A DNA stretch of 64,000 bases from Hyphomonas sp. (GTDB taxonomy: Bacteria; Pseudomonadota; Alphaproteobacteria; Caulobacterales; Hyphomonadaceae), in NCBI RefSeq assembly GCF_017792385.1, contig NZ_CP051230.1, positions 2,232,001 to 2,296,000 on the forward strand, read 5' to 3'. The notes under the pieces are model-generated. The model made no database searches and was not told the origin of the DNA. It saw nothing but the letters and a program-made list of their open reading frames with translations. The translations under genes and the position numbers were made by a program. Numbering within the stretch: position 1 is the stretch's first letter; every line of letters starts with the position of its first letter. This document shows positions 26,395 through 33,186 of this stretch, in pieces.

Positions 26395-27408
26395 TCAGGG
26401 GCTGGCGGCTGTGTCGCGATAGGTGCCCGGGGTCTGGCCGGCCCAGCGCTTGAAGGCGCGGGTGAAGGCGCTCTGTTCCGAAAATCCTGTCAGGAACGCC
26501 ACTTCGGCGATGGAATAGCTCGTATCGGCCAGGAAGCGCTCGGCGGTCTCGCGCCGCGCCTGGTCCACCAGGGCCTGGAAAGTCAGCCCCTGGTCCGACA
26601 GGCGCCGCTGCAGCGTGCGCGCGCTCATGCCGAGATCCGAGGCGACCTGCGCGAGCGACGGAATGCCGTCGGTCAGCACATCGGCAATCTGCAGCACGAC
26701 CTGCCGGTCCAGTTGCCGGTCGCCGCCCTCGCGCGGCAGCATGCCGTCTGCCTGCGCGCTCAGGAACCGCCAGATGCTCTCGTCGCCGACCAGATTCGGC
26801 TTGTCCAGCCGTTCGGCCGGGATGATCAGCGCATCAATGTCGGCCCCGAATTTGATCGGGCAGCGAAAATGGGCCTGCAGCAGCTCCAGCGATCCGGCCG
26901 GTTCCGGATGGCAGAACTGGACCGCGCCAGGCTTCGAATTCGGTCCGGTCGCTTCCCGGCAGAGTGTGACATAGGTCGCCAGCGCGCCCTCGCTCGACAG
27001 GTCGAGGCCGAGGCGCGGTGTGTCCGGCCGGCGATGGGTCCACCAGAATGTGTCGCCCTTGTCATACAGTTTGAAGGTCGAGGCCGTATTGTAGGCGCGC
27101 GCATGACGGTCCATCCGCAGGAAGGAATGGCGCAGCGTCGGCGCGGATTTCCATGCCAGGCCGACCGCGCCGAAATCGGTGCAGGTGGCCGACATGCTGA
27201 CGCCGAGCAGGAAGCGGATGTCCGGCTTCTCGATCTCGGCAATGGTTTCCAGCAGGCTGTAATAATTGGCGGCGCTGATCATGGCAGGCGCCGGGCCGGC
27301 TGCAGGCGAGGGGTCGATCCCTGCCACGCGGCACATCATGCCCCGGTCCAGCCGGTCGCTGAGTCGGTCTATGATCTTCAACACGAATACGGTTGAAACT
27401 GTTGCCAT
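26395..27408 (-). CDS. AraC-family transcriptional regulator (OruR/ArgR-like)
   Basis: 337 residues from ATG 27408 (GGGGAG upstream; the frame is open to 27528). A long N-terminal ligand domain of the arabinose-binding-like type found in OruR relatives is followed by a C-terminal double HTH (LAQVASDLGMSARTLQRRL and IAEVAFLTGFSEQSAFTRAF). Such regulators activate a neighbouring operon on binding a small metabolite. It is divergent from the secreted isochorismatase-like gene, and two tandem half-sites lie between them, making that gene the likely target. Confidence 0.9.
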   Translation of the reverse strand: MATVSTVFVLKIIDRLSDRLDRGMMCRVAGIDPSPAAGPAPAMISAANYYSLLETIAEIEKPDIRFLLGVSMSATCTDFGAVGLAWKSAPTLRHSFLRMDRHARAYNTASTFKLYDKGDTFWWTHRRPDTPRLGLDLSSEGALATYVTLCREATGPNSKPGAVQFCHPEPAGSLELLQAHFRCPIKFGADIDALIIPAERLDKPNLVGDESIWRFLSAQADGMLPREGGDRQLDRQVVLQIADVLTDGIPSLAQVASDLGMSARTLQRRLSDQGLTFQALVDQARRETAERFLADTSYSIAEVAFLTGFSEQSAFTRAFKRWAGQTPGTYRDTAASP

Positions 27409-27495
27409 CTCCCTCGCGCTCCCCACGCTGGCTGTTCCGCCGGCGGCGCGATCCCCCTCGCGCCATGCCGGAAAGCTTGCCCCAGACGGATTGAC

Positions 27496-27530
27496 GCGTC
27501 CAGTCAACAGGATGTCGCGACCGGTCAATA
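27496..27530 (+). promoter_or_regulatory. Tandem AraC-type operator half-sites
   Basis: GCGTCCAGTCAACA (27496-27509) and GCGACCGGTCAATA (27517-27530) match at 11 of 14 positions and are 21 bases apart, two helical turns. They lie between the divergent AraC and hydrolase genes, the classical arrangement for a dimeric AraC activator. Confidence 0.6.
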
Positions 27531-27644
27531 CGGTCGCGGGCCGCGCCTCTTAGGGTGGATACAGATCAGATCGGGAAGGGACAGTACGCGCCCGGACCGG
27601 ACTGGCCGCCACAATCCACCCACCCCGCTCAGAGGAGCCCCGCC

Positions 27645-28466
27645 ATGCTGAATTCCCCGTATCCGCCAAAATCCTTCCTGAAGCTGATCGTGACCGCGAC
27701 GGCCATCTTTGCCTGCGTCGGCATCCCGGCTGATGCCGATGCGCCCAAGGCGCGCGCCGCCAGTGCCAAACTGCCGCCTGTGAATGACGGACTGCCCATG
27801 CCCGGCTTCGTCGTGACCACGGACGGCACGGCCATCGTTGTCACAGATCCCCAGAATGACTTCCTGTCGCCGGACGGGGTCACCTGGGGTGTCGTTGGAC
27901 AGAGCATCACGGAAAATGGAACCGTCGAGAATATCGGCGACCTGTTCCAGGTTGCCGAAGAGACAGGCATGCCGGTGTTCATCTCTCCGCACTATTATTA
28001 CGAGCACGATCATGAATGGAAGTTCGAAGGCACGCTTGAATCCCTGATGCATGCCATCGGCATGTTCGATCGTCCGTCTGCGCTGGATCTCGAAGGGTTC
28101 GAAGGGTCGGGTGCCGACTGGCTGGAAGAGTACAAGCCCTATATCGAGAACGGCAAGACGGTCGTGACCAGCCCGCACAAGGTCTATGGCCCGGACAGCA
28201 ATGATCTTGTCCTGCAGCTTCGCAAGGCGGGGATCGACAAGGTGATCCTTGCGGGCATGTCGTCGAATCTGTGCACGGAGTCACACATGCGCAGCCTGGT
28301 CGAGGCCGGCTTTGAAGTCATGGTGGTGACCGATGCCACCGCAGGCGCGATCACCGAACACTATAATGGCTATGATGCCTCCCTCACCAATTTCCGGATG
28401 ATCGCCAGCGCGGTCGACAACACCGAGAATACGGTGGAGTCCATCCGCGCCGCCTACCGGAAATAG
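27645..28466 (+). CDS. Secreted isochorismatase-family cysteine hydrolase
   Basis: 273 residues from ATG 27645 (AGAGGAG upstream). A signal-peptide-like N-terminus covers the first ~30 residues. The hydrolase fold carries Asp68 (VVTDPQNDF) and the nucleophile Cys210 (AGMSSNLCTES), both typical of the isochorismatase/nicotinamidase superfamily; a Lys near the middle (SPHKVYGP) may complete the triad. The substrate is not predictable: amide or C-O bonds of small molecules are typical. Export to the periplasm is unusual for the family. Probably controlled by the divergent AraC regulator. Confidence 0.85.
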   Translation: MLNSPYPPKSFLKLIVTATAIFACVGIPADADAPKARAASAKLPPVNDGLPMPGFVVTTDGTAIVVTDPQNDFLSPDGVTWGVVGQSITENGTVENIGDLFQVAEETGMPVFISPHYYYEHDHEWKFEGTLESLMHAIGMFDRPSALDLEGFEGSGADWLEEYKPYIENGKTVVTSPHKVYGPDSNDLVLQLRKAGIDKVILAGMSSNLCTESHMRSLVEAGFEVMVVTDATAGAITEHYNGYDASLTNFRMIASAVDNTENTVESIRAAYRK

Positions 28467-28471
28467 GACTC

Positions 28472-28561
28472 GGGAGCCATCCGCACCTGCCAATCCCACC
28501 CCCGGATGGCTCCCTCAGGCGCCCGGCTGTTCCCCTTGCTCTCACACCTGGCAGCCGGGCG
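28472..28561. terminator. Two consecutive strong hairpins
   Basis: GGGAGCCATCCG (28472-28483) pairs with CGGATGGCTCCC (28503-28514), and CGCCCGGCTG (28520-28529) with CAGCCGGGCG (28552-28561). Neither has a T-tract, so they may act in RNA stability or partial termination between the hydrolase and YHS genes. Confidence 0.5.
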
Positions 28562-28696
28562 CCTCCCTGATTTCGCTGGCGGATCAAACCAGGGCCTGCC
28601 GCCGGCCGAATTCGCGGATCGCTGCCGCGCACCCACCCCTCATGGCCTTGCCCCCACCGCGCCGGATTGCCGGCGCATCATTCAAGGAAGACTGAC

Positions 28697-29182
28697 ATGT
28701 CCAGAAACCTCATCCTCGCCGGAGCCGCCCTCGCTGTTGCGATGGCCGCCTCCCAGCCCGCCTTTGCCGAAGACGAATACAATGTCTCCACCGGCATCAC
28801 GACCGCCGGCGTTCCGCTCGGCCTGCACGGTGTCGATCCGGTCGCACTGACCGTGTACGGCGCGGTTGCCGAAGGCAATGCCACCCACACCGTGGTCGAA
28901 GACGGCGTTGCCTATTATTTCGCCTCGGCGGAATCGGCCCGCAAGTTCAAGTCGGATCCGGCCCGCTACGCACCGCAATATGGCGGCTTCTGCGCCTATG
29001 CCGTTGCGCTCGGAAAGAAGTTTGACGGGGATCCGCGCTTTGCCGACATCGTGGATGGCAAGCTCTACCTGTTCGTGAATGCGGACGTTTTCGAGAAATA
29101 CAAGAAGGACAAGGTCCGGATTCTCGAGCGGGCCGAAAAGCGCTGGCCGTCGATCCAGCACAAGGCTGTCGGCGACCTGTAG
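28697..29182 (+). CDS. YHS domain-containing exported protein
   Basis: 161 residues from ATG 28697. A cleavable signal peptide ends AFA near residue 23. A YHS-type domain follows: GVDPVAL ... GVAYYFASAESARKFKSDPARYAPQYGGFCAYAV, with the Tyr/Cys positions often linked to metal binding. YHS proteins occur as metal-handling or lipoprotein-like periplasmic factors; the exact role is unknown. Stands between two hairpin regions and ends at a strong terminator. Confidence 0.85.
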   Translation: MSRNLILAGAALAVAMAASQPAFAEDEYNVSTGITTAGVPLGLHGVDPVALTVYGAVAEGNATHTVVEDGVAYYFASAESARKFKSDPARYAPQYGGFCAYAVALGKKFDGDPRFADIVDGKLYLFVNADVFEKYKKDKVRILERAEKRWPSIQHKAVGDL

Positions 29183-29192
29183 TCACTGTGCC

Positions 29193-29224
29193 ACGGCCGG
29201 GCAACTGCGCCCGGCCGTTTCTTT
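29193..29224 (+). terminator. Rho-independent terminator after the YHS gene
   Basis: ACGGCCGGGC (29193-29202) pairs with GCCCGGCCGT (29209-29218) and is followed by TTCTTT. Confidence 0.85.
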
Positions 29225-29252
29225 CCACCTCGCATCTTCAAGGAGCCCATCC

Positions 29253-29714
29253 ATGCGGCCGCCTCTGCCTCCCTTCACCTTCGAAACCGCCACGGAGAAA
29301 GTCCGCCTTGCCGAAGACGGCTGGAATGGACAGGATCCGGAAAAAGTGTCTCTGGCCTATTCCGAAGACAGTGCCTGGCGCAACCGGGACCTGTTCCTTA
29401 CCGGGCGCGCGGAAATCGTCAGTTTCCTCACCGCGAAATGGCGCCGGGAGCTGAACTATCGTCTGATCAAGGAGCTGTTCGCCTTTACCGGGAACCGGAT
29501 TGCCGTGCGCTATGCCTACGAGTTTCACGACCGCACGGGCCAATGGTACCGGGCCTATGGCAATGAGAACTGGGAATTTGACGAGGCCGGCCTGATGCGA
29601 CGCCGCCATGCCAGCATCAACAATTTGCCCATTCCGACCAGCGAACGAAAATTCCACTGGAAGATCGGCCGCCGCCCCGACGATCATCCCGGCCTCAGTG
29701 ATCTGGGCCTCTAG
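29253..29714 (+). CDS. NTF2/SnoaL-like DUF1348 protein
   Basis: 153 residues from ATG 29253 (AAGGAG upstream). The sequence has the DUF1348 pattern: W.G.DPEKV..AYSEDSAWRNRD, F..GR.EI..FL..KW..EL.YRL, RFAYE.HD..GQW.R..GNE.WEFD..G.M..R.ASIND-like. This is the cystatin-like alpha+beta barrel of the NTF2 superfamily. A biochemical function has not been assigned to this family to my knowledge. It converges with the MarR gene three bases downstream. Confidence 0.85.
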   Translation: MRPPLPPFTFETATEKVRLAEDGWNGQDPEKVSLAYSEDSAWRNRDLFLTGRAEIVSFLTAKWRRELNYRLIKELFAFTGNRIAVRYAYEFHDRTGQWYRAYGNENWEFDEAGLMRRRHASINNLPIPTSERKFHWKIGRRPDDHPGLSDLGL

Positions 29715-29717
29715 GCC

Positions 29718-30233
29718 TCAGCGCGCCGTGCCGCGCAATGGGGTGTTCCGGCTTGTGTCCGTATCCACCTCCATATCCGCCAGTGTTCGCAATGCGGTCA
29801 TGATGGTGTCCCACGCGTCGTCGCCCAGCCTGTCTTTCAGGGCCTGCTGGGCGGCGTCCCAGTGTGCCACCAGGCCGGACAACAGGTCGCGGCCGTTCGC
29901 CGTCAGCCTCACCTTGCGGACGCGGCTGCCATCCGGGGTAAAGGTCTCCACCTGGCCGGTGCGCTCAAGGGCGGCGATGTTGCGCACCATCGTCGTCCGC
30001 TCGGTGCCCATCCGGGCGGCCAGGGCCGTCACGGCAATGGCATCGACATAATAAAGCTGCATCAGCAGCGAACTCTGTCCCGGCGCGATGCCCGTGCCGT
30101 CCAGATAGGCGCCATAATGGCGCGCCAATGTCCGGTTTGCGGCCCGGGCGGCCTCGGCCATGCAGACATGCGGCGTATGGCGGACGGCTTCCAGAAGCGG
30201 AATGGGGGGGAACGGGGCGGAGCGTTTGGGCAT
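29718..30233 (-). CDS. MarR-family transcriptional regulator
   Basis: 171 residues from ATG 30233 (the open frame reaches 30449 with no obvious start). A winged HTH (VTALAARMGTERTTMVRNIAALERTG) with the wing DGSRVRKVRLT identifies MarR. Such dimers repress a divergent gene until a phenolic or oxidant ligand binds. The SDR gene is divergent, and an imperfect palindrome lies between them at 30363-30376. The ribosome site is weak, so the start is uncertain. Confidence 0.88.
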   Translation of the reverse strand: MPKRSAPFPPIPLLEAVRHTPHVCMAEAARAANRTLARHYGAYLDGTGIAPGQSSLLMQLYYVDAIAVTALAARMGTERTTMVRNIAALERTGQVETFTPDGSRVRKVRLTANGRDLLSGLVAHWDAAQQALKDRLGDDAWDTIMTALRTLADMEVDTDTSRNTPLRGTAR

Positions 30234-30362
30234 CAACGGGTTCTGGCAGGTGCGGGACGGGAATGGACGATACGGGGTGAAACGCTCCGGCACGCGCTGA
30301 GACGGTCCGGAACAGTGAGAGGCTGGCCGGCTGAACAGGGGCTTTACCTGCGCGCCGATAAG

Positions 30363-30376
30363 TGTGCATATACACA
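30363..30376. promoter_or_regulatory. Putative MarR operator
   Basis: TGTGCATATACACA: arms TGTG and CACA flank an AT-rich centre. It lies between the divergent MarR and SDR genes, 33 bases before the SDR start. Confidence 0.5.
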
Positions 30377-30408
30377 TATATTGCAGGCATGACCAGAGGC
30401 GAGACAGG

Positions 30409-31146
30409 ATGAAACAGGGTGAACCGCACGGCCAGAGCGTCGCGATCATTGGCGCAGGGGATTATATCGGCGCGGCAATCGCGCGGAAATTTGCCGCCGA
30501 GGGCTATCTCGTGGTTGCCGGGCGCCGCAAGGGCGACAAGCTGGCTCCGCTGGTGGAAGAGATCGAGGCTGCCGGCGGGCGTATCTCCGCCCGGTCCCTG
30601 GACGCGCGCGACCCGGACGCCGTCACCGCCTTCCTCAAGGCGGCAGACGACCTCGCCCCGCTCGCGCTGACCGTGTTCAATGTCGGCGCCAATGTGAACT
30701 ATCCCATCCTCGACACCACCGACCGGGTGTTCCGCAAGGTCTGGGAAATGGCCTGCTTTGCCGGCTTCGTCTCGGGGCGGGAATCGGCCCGCCTGATGCT
30801 GGCGCGCGGGCAGGGCAAGATCTTCTTCACAGGGGCCACAGCCAGCCGCCGCGGCGGCAAGGGCTATGCGGCCTTCGCGTCCGCCAAATTCGGCCTCAAG
30901 GCCGTTGCAGAGGCCATGGCGCGGGAATTGTGGCCGCAGCGCATCCATGTCGCGCACCTGACCATCGATGCAGGGGTCGACACCGAATGGGTCCGCCAGA
31001 TCATCAAGGATCGCGGCGGGCCGGAGGATCCGCAGGGGCTGATGCCGCCCGAGGCGATTGCCGAGGCGTATTGGGAACTGTTCCGCCAGCCGGAAACCGC
31101 CTGGACGTTCGAGAAGGAAATCCGCCCCTGTGGCGAGCCCTGGTAG
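30409..31146 (+). CDS. Atypical short-chain dehydrogenase/reductase
   Basis: 245 residues from ATG 30409. The Rossmann glycine motif reads AIIGAGDYIGAAIA instead of the classical TG.xxGxG, and NVGA stands for NNAG. At the catalytic position Phe156 replaces Tyr, while Lys160 is kept (F-A-S-A-K). Loss of the Tyr hydroxyl usually reduces or changes dehydrogenase chemistry, so the protein may use a substituted mechanism, bind cofactor only, or be regulatory. The divergent MarR gene and dyad suggest ligand-controlled expression. Confidence 0.8.
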   Translation: MKQGEPHGQSVAIIGAGDYIGAAIARKFAAEGYLVVAGRRKGDKLAPLVEEIEAAGGRISARSLDARDPDAVTAFLKAADDLAPLALTVFNVGANVNYPILDTTDRVFRKVWEMACFAGFVSGRESARLMLARGQGKIFFTGATASRRGGKGYAAFASAKFGLKAVAEAMARELWPQRIHVAHLTIDAGVDTEWVRQIIKDRGGPEDPQGLMPPEAIAEAYWELFRQPETAWTFEKEIRPCGEPW

Positions 31147-31161
31147 GGCGGTGCGCCGGGC

Positions 31162-32193
31162 CTAGTCGAGCCCGAGCGCGTCCCTGATCAGCGTCCAGTC
31201 GACCAGCTTGAAATTCTGGTCCACGCCGGACTCCGGATTGCCGTCATCCTGCACGACCAGCACGCCGTTCGGGAAGCCCGGCAACGGCGCTGAATTCACG
31301 TCCAGACCATCGGTGTGGGTGACCGCATCAATGCTGCCATCGGCGCTGGCGGTGACGGTGAACACGCCGCGCGGCGCGTGCGGCGCTTTCAGGTCATAGA
31401 CGACAAACCGGTCAGCGGCCTGCGCAGAGGCGACGAGATAGCCCTCGCCGGTCTGGCCGGTCCAGATGTCCAGGCCCTCGACATCGGCGACGAGGCCGTT
31501 GCCGGCGGCGATCGTGTCCACGCTGACCGGGGCAGCAGTCCAGTCGGACAGGTCCAGTTTCCAGATGCCATGTTCTTCCTCGCCCACGAAGACCTGGTCA
31601 TTGGCCTCGTCGAACACGCAGCCTTCCAGCTGGCGCTTGCCGAACTGGCCGACCTGGATTTCGGCAACCAGATCAACGCCCTCGGCGACCTTGTCTTCAG
31701 GTGCCGCCCAGACCTGTACCAGACCGTCCTTGTAGGTCGGCATGGCGTAGAATACCTCATCCAGCAGACCGGCGCAGATGCCATAGGGCTCGTCCTTCGT
31801 GGTCGGCGTGTCCCCGATATGGCTGACCGTGGCGGTGGCCGGGTCAATGGCGAACCAGCTGACCGAATTGGTCTCGTCATTCGAGGCGACGGCGAGGTTG
31901 CCGCGCAGGTCGACATTGTTGACGCGGCCGACATCGAGGAATTGGAGCTCCTCTCCGGACAGGTTGTAGACGTGCAGGCCTTCATCCTTGTTGGTTCCGA
32001 GGATCAGGCTGCCTGCGGGATCGGCCCAGTTGACCCAGACCGCCGGATCGTCGGCCTTGTCGCCGGTTCCGGTCATCGGTGCGGTCTCGACCGCGGCCGG
32101 GATGGGGGCGGTGTCGATGGCATAGATCTGCTGTGCCGGCTCAAGGGCGCAGGCGGACAGGAGCAGGGCGGCAAGGGGAAGGTGGCGTTTCAT
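31162..32193 (-). CDS. Beta-propeller phytase (3-phytase), lipoprotein
   Basis: 343 residues from ATG 32193. Lipobox LLLSAC with Cys15, so an envelope-anchored lipoprotein. Propeller motifs of BPP phytases are present: DDPAVWVN, NNVDLR, EPYGICAG, LEGCVFDE, DVEGLDI and VQDDGN....NFKLVDW. The enzyme releases phosphate from phytate using calcium. It shares orientation with the sister lipoproteins and the TonB receptor upstream but is separated from them by a terminator. Phytase beside a TonB receptor is a known gene pairing in this bacterial group and points to phytate use. Confidence 0.92.
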   Translation of the reverse strand: MKRHLPLAALLLSACALEPAQQIYAIDTAPIPAAVETAPMTGTGDKADDPAVWVNWADPAGSLILGTNKDEGLHVYNLSGEELQFLDVGRVNNVDLRGNLAVASNDETNSVSWFAIDPATATVSHIGDTPTTKDEPYGICAGLLDEVFYAMPTYKDGLVQVWAAPEDKVAEGVDLVAEIQVGQFGKRQLEGCVFDEANDQVFVGEEEHGIWKLDLSDWTAAPVSVDTIAAGNGLVADVEGLDIWTGQTGEGYLVASAQAADRFVVYDLKAPHAPRGVFTVTASADGSIDAVTHTDGLDVNSAPLPGFPNGVLVVQDDGNPESGVDQNFKLVDWTLIRDALGLD

Positions 32194-32314
32194 GAACACT
32201 CCTCTGGGGGCTCGATTCACTCGGGTTCGCGCCGGTATTCATCGCACCGGTCGCAAGATCAAGCCGGGGGCGCGAACTTTCATACAACTGCCATGAACCC
32301 GGCCCTTCCGGCCA

Positions 32315-32344
32315 CAAAAAAGCAGGCCGGTTGGCCTGCTTTTC
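32315..32344. terminator. Bidirectional terminator between lipoprotein and phytase genes
   Basis: AGCAGGCC (32321-32328) and GGCCTGCT (32333-32340), preceded by six As and followed by four Ts, so it can work in both directions. Confidence 0.85.
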
Positions 32345-32374
32345 GTAAGTCTGTCCTGTGCGGAACCGCAAGGC

Positions 32375-32635
32375 TCAGCCCGCGCGCGGATCACCCGTGC
32401 TGAGGGCGCGGCGCTGTGCATCGCCGGTGGCGTCCTCGCCGGCCTTCTCGTGGCGTTCCCACTGTTCGGCGGTCATGCAGATCTTGCCGGGGTAGATCTT
32501 GCCCGGAACGGAAACGCGCTGGCAGATCAGGTCCGGATTGGTGGACGCATCTGCAACGGCGTAGCCTTCTTTCTTCTTCAGGGCGCACCCGGAGACGGCG
32601 ATGGCCGCAGCCAAGGCGAAAATTGCGGTTCTCAT
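32375..32635 (-). CDS. Small lipoprotein A (paralogue of the next gene)
   Basis: 86 residues from ATG 32635 with AGGAGAAAT upstream. Signal peptide with lipobox VSGC (Cys17), then ALKKKEG and the conserved core NPDLICQRVSVPGKIYPGKICMT-EQWERH. No known family beyond a resemblance to small Caulobacterales/Hyphomonas lipoproteins. The twin at 32808-33071 shares most of the core, so they arose by tandem duplication. Two cysteines in the core could form a disulfide. Nearness to phytase and the TonB receptor is suggestive only. Confidence 0.75.
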   Translation of the reverse strand: MRTAIFALAAAIAVSGCALKKKEGYAVADASTNPDLICQRVSVPGKIYPGKICMTAEQWERHEKAGEDATGDAQRRALSTGDPRAG

Positions 32636-32807
32636 AAAGGTATTTCTCCTGCTGATTGACGTGGGTCTAGCAAAGCAATGCCGGATCGTCGCCCCCTGAT
32701 GGAGGGATTTTCGCCAATTTGCGAAAGAAACGCACACTTATGTTGCAATCCTGCACCCCTGCAGCCGATACAACGGATTGCAGGCGGCGGGATCGTGCGG
32801 TTCGAGC

Positions 32808-33071
32808 CTAGCCCCCCTGGCCGGGGGCAGGTGCACGCAGGGCGCCGCGTTGCACGTCCGACGTAGCCGTCTGGCCTGCGCGGTGATGACGTTCCCACTG
32901 CGCCTCGGTCATGCAGATCTTCCCGGGATAGACCTTGCCCGGAACGGGCACGCGTTCGCAGACCAGATCCGGATTGCCGGAATGGTCAACGACCTGGAAC
33001 CCTTCCTTCTTCTGGAGTGCGCAGCCGGATACGGCGAGGGCGGCGATGAGGGCGGGCAATAGCAGCTTCAT
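32808..33071 (-). CDS. Small lipoprotein B (paralogue of lipoprotein A)
   Basis: 87 residues from ATG 33071. Lipobox VSGC (Cys17), then ALQKKEG and NPDLVCERVPVPGKVYPGKICMTEAQWERH. Core nearly identical to its neighbour, but the tail differs (SDVQRGALRAPAPGQGG). The 172 bases between the two genes show no strong structure. Function unknown. Confidence 0.75.
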   Translation of the reverse strand: MKLLLPALIAALAVSGCALQKKEGFQVVDHSGNPDLVCERVPVPGKVYPGKICMTEAQWERHHRAGQTATSDVQRGALRAPAPGQGG

Positions 33072-33130
33072 GATGGGGCCTCCTATCCTGACGGGAAAGC
33101 ATAAGCCGGGAAGGGCCATCGCGCAAAGAA

Positions 33131-33160
33131 AACCGGGCGAAGATTGCTCTCCGCCCGGTT
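33131..33160 (-). terminator. Terminator after the TonB receptor gene
   Basis: AACCGGGCG (33131-33139) pairs with CGCCCGGTT (33152-33160). On the minus strand the stem ends CCCGGTTTTCTTT, giving the T-rich tail 26 bases past the receptor's stop. Confidence 0.8.
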
Positions 33161-33186
33161 CTGAAGGCCTGATCCCGTGCGGCACC

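Noticed and set aside
32194..32314. PHO box in front of the phytase gene
   Set aside because: No pair of CTGTCA-like heptamers with a 4-base gap could be found; phosphate control is supported only at the receptor promoter.
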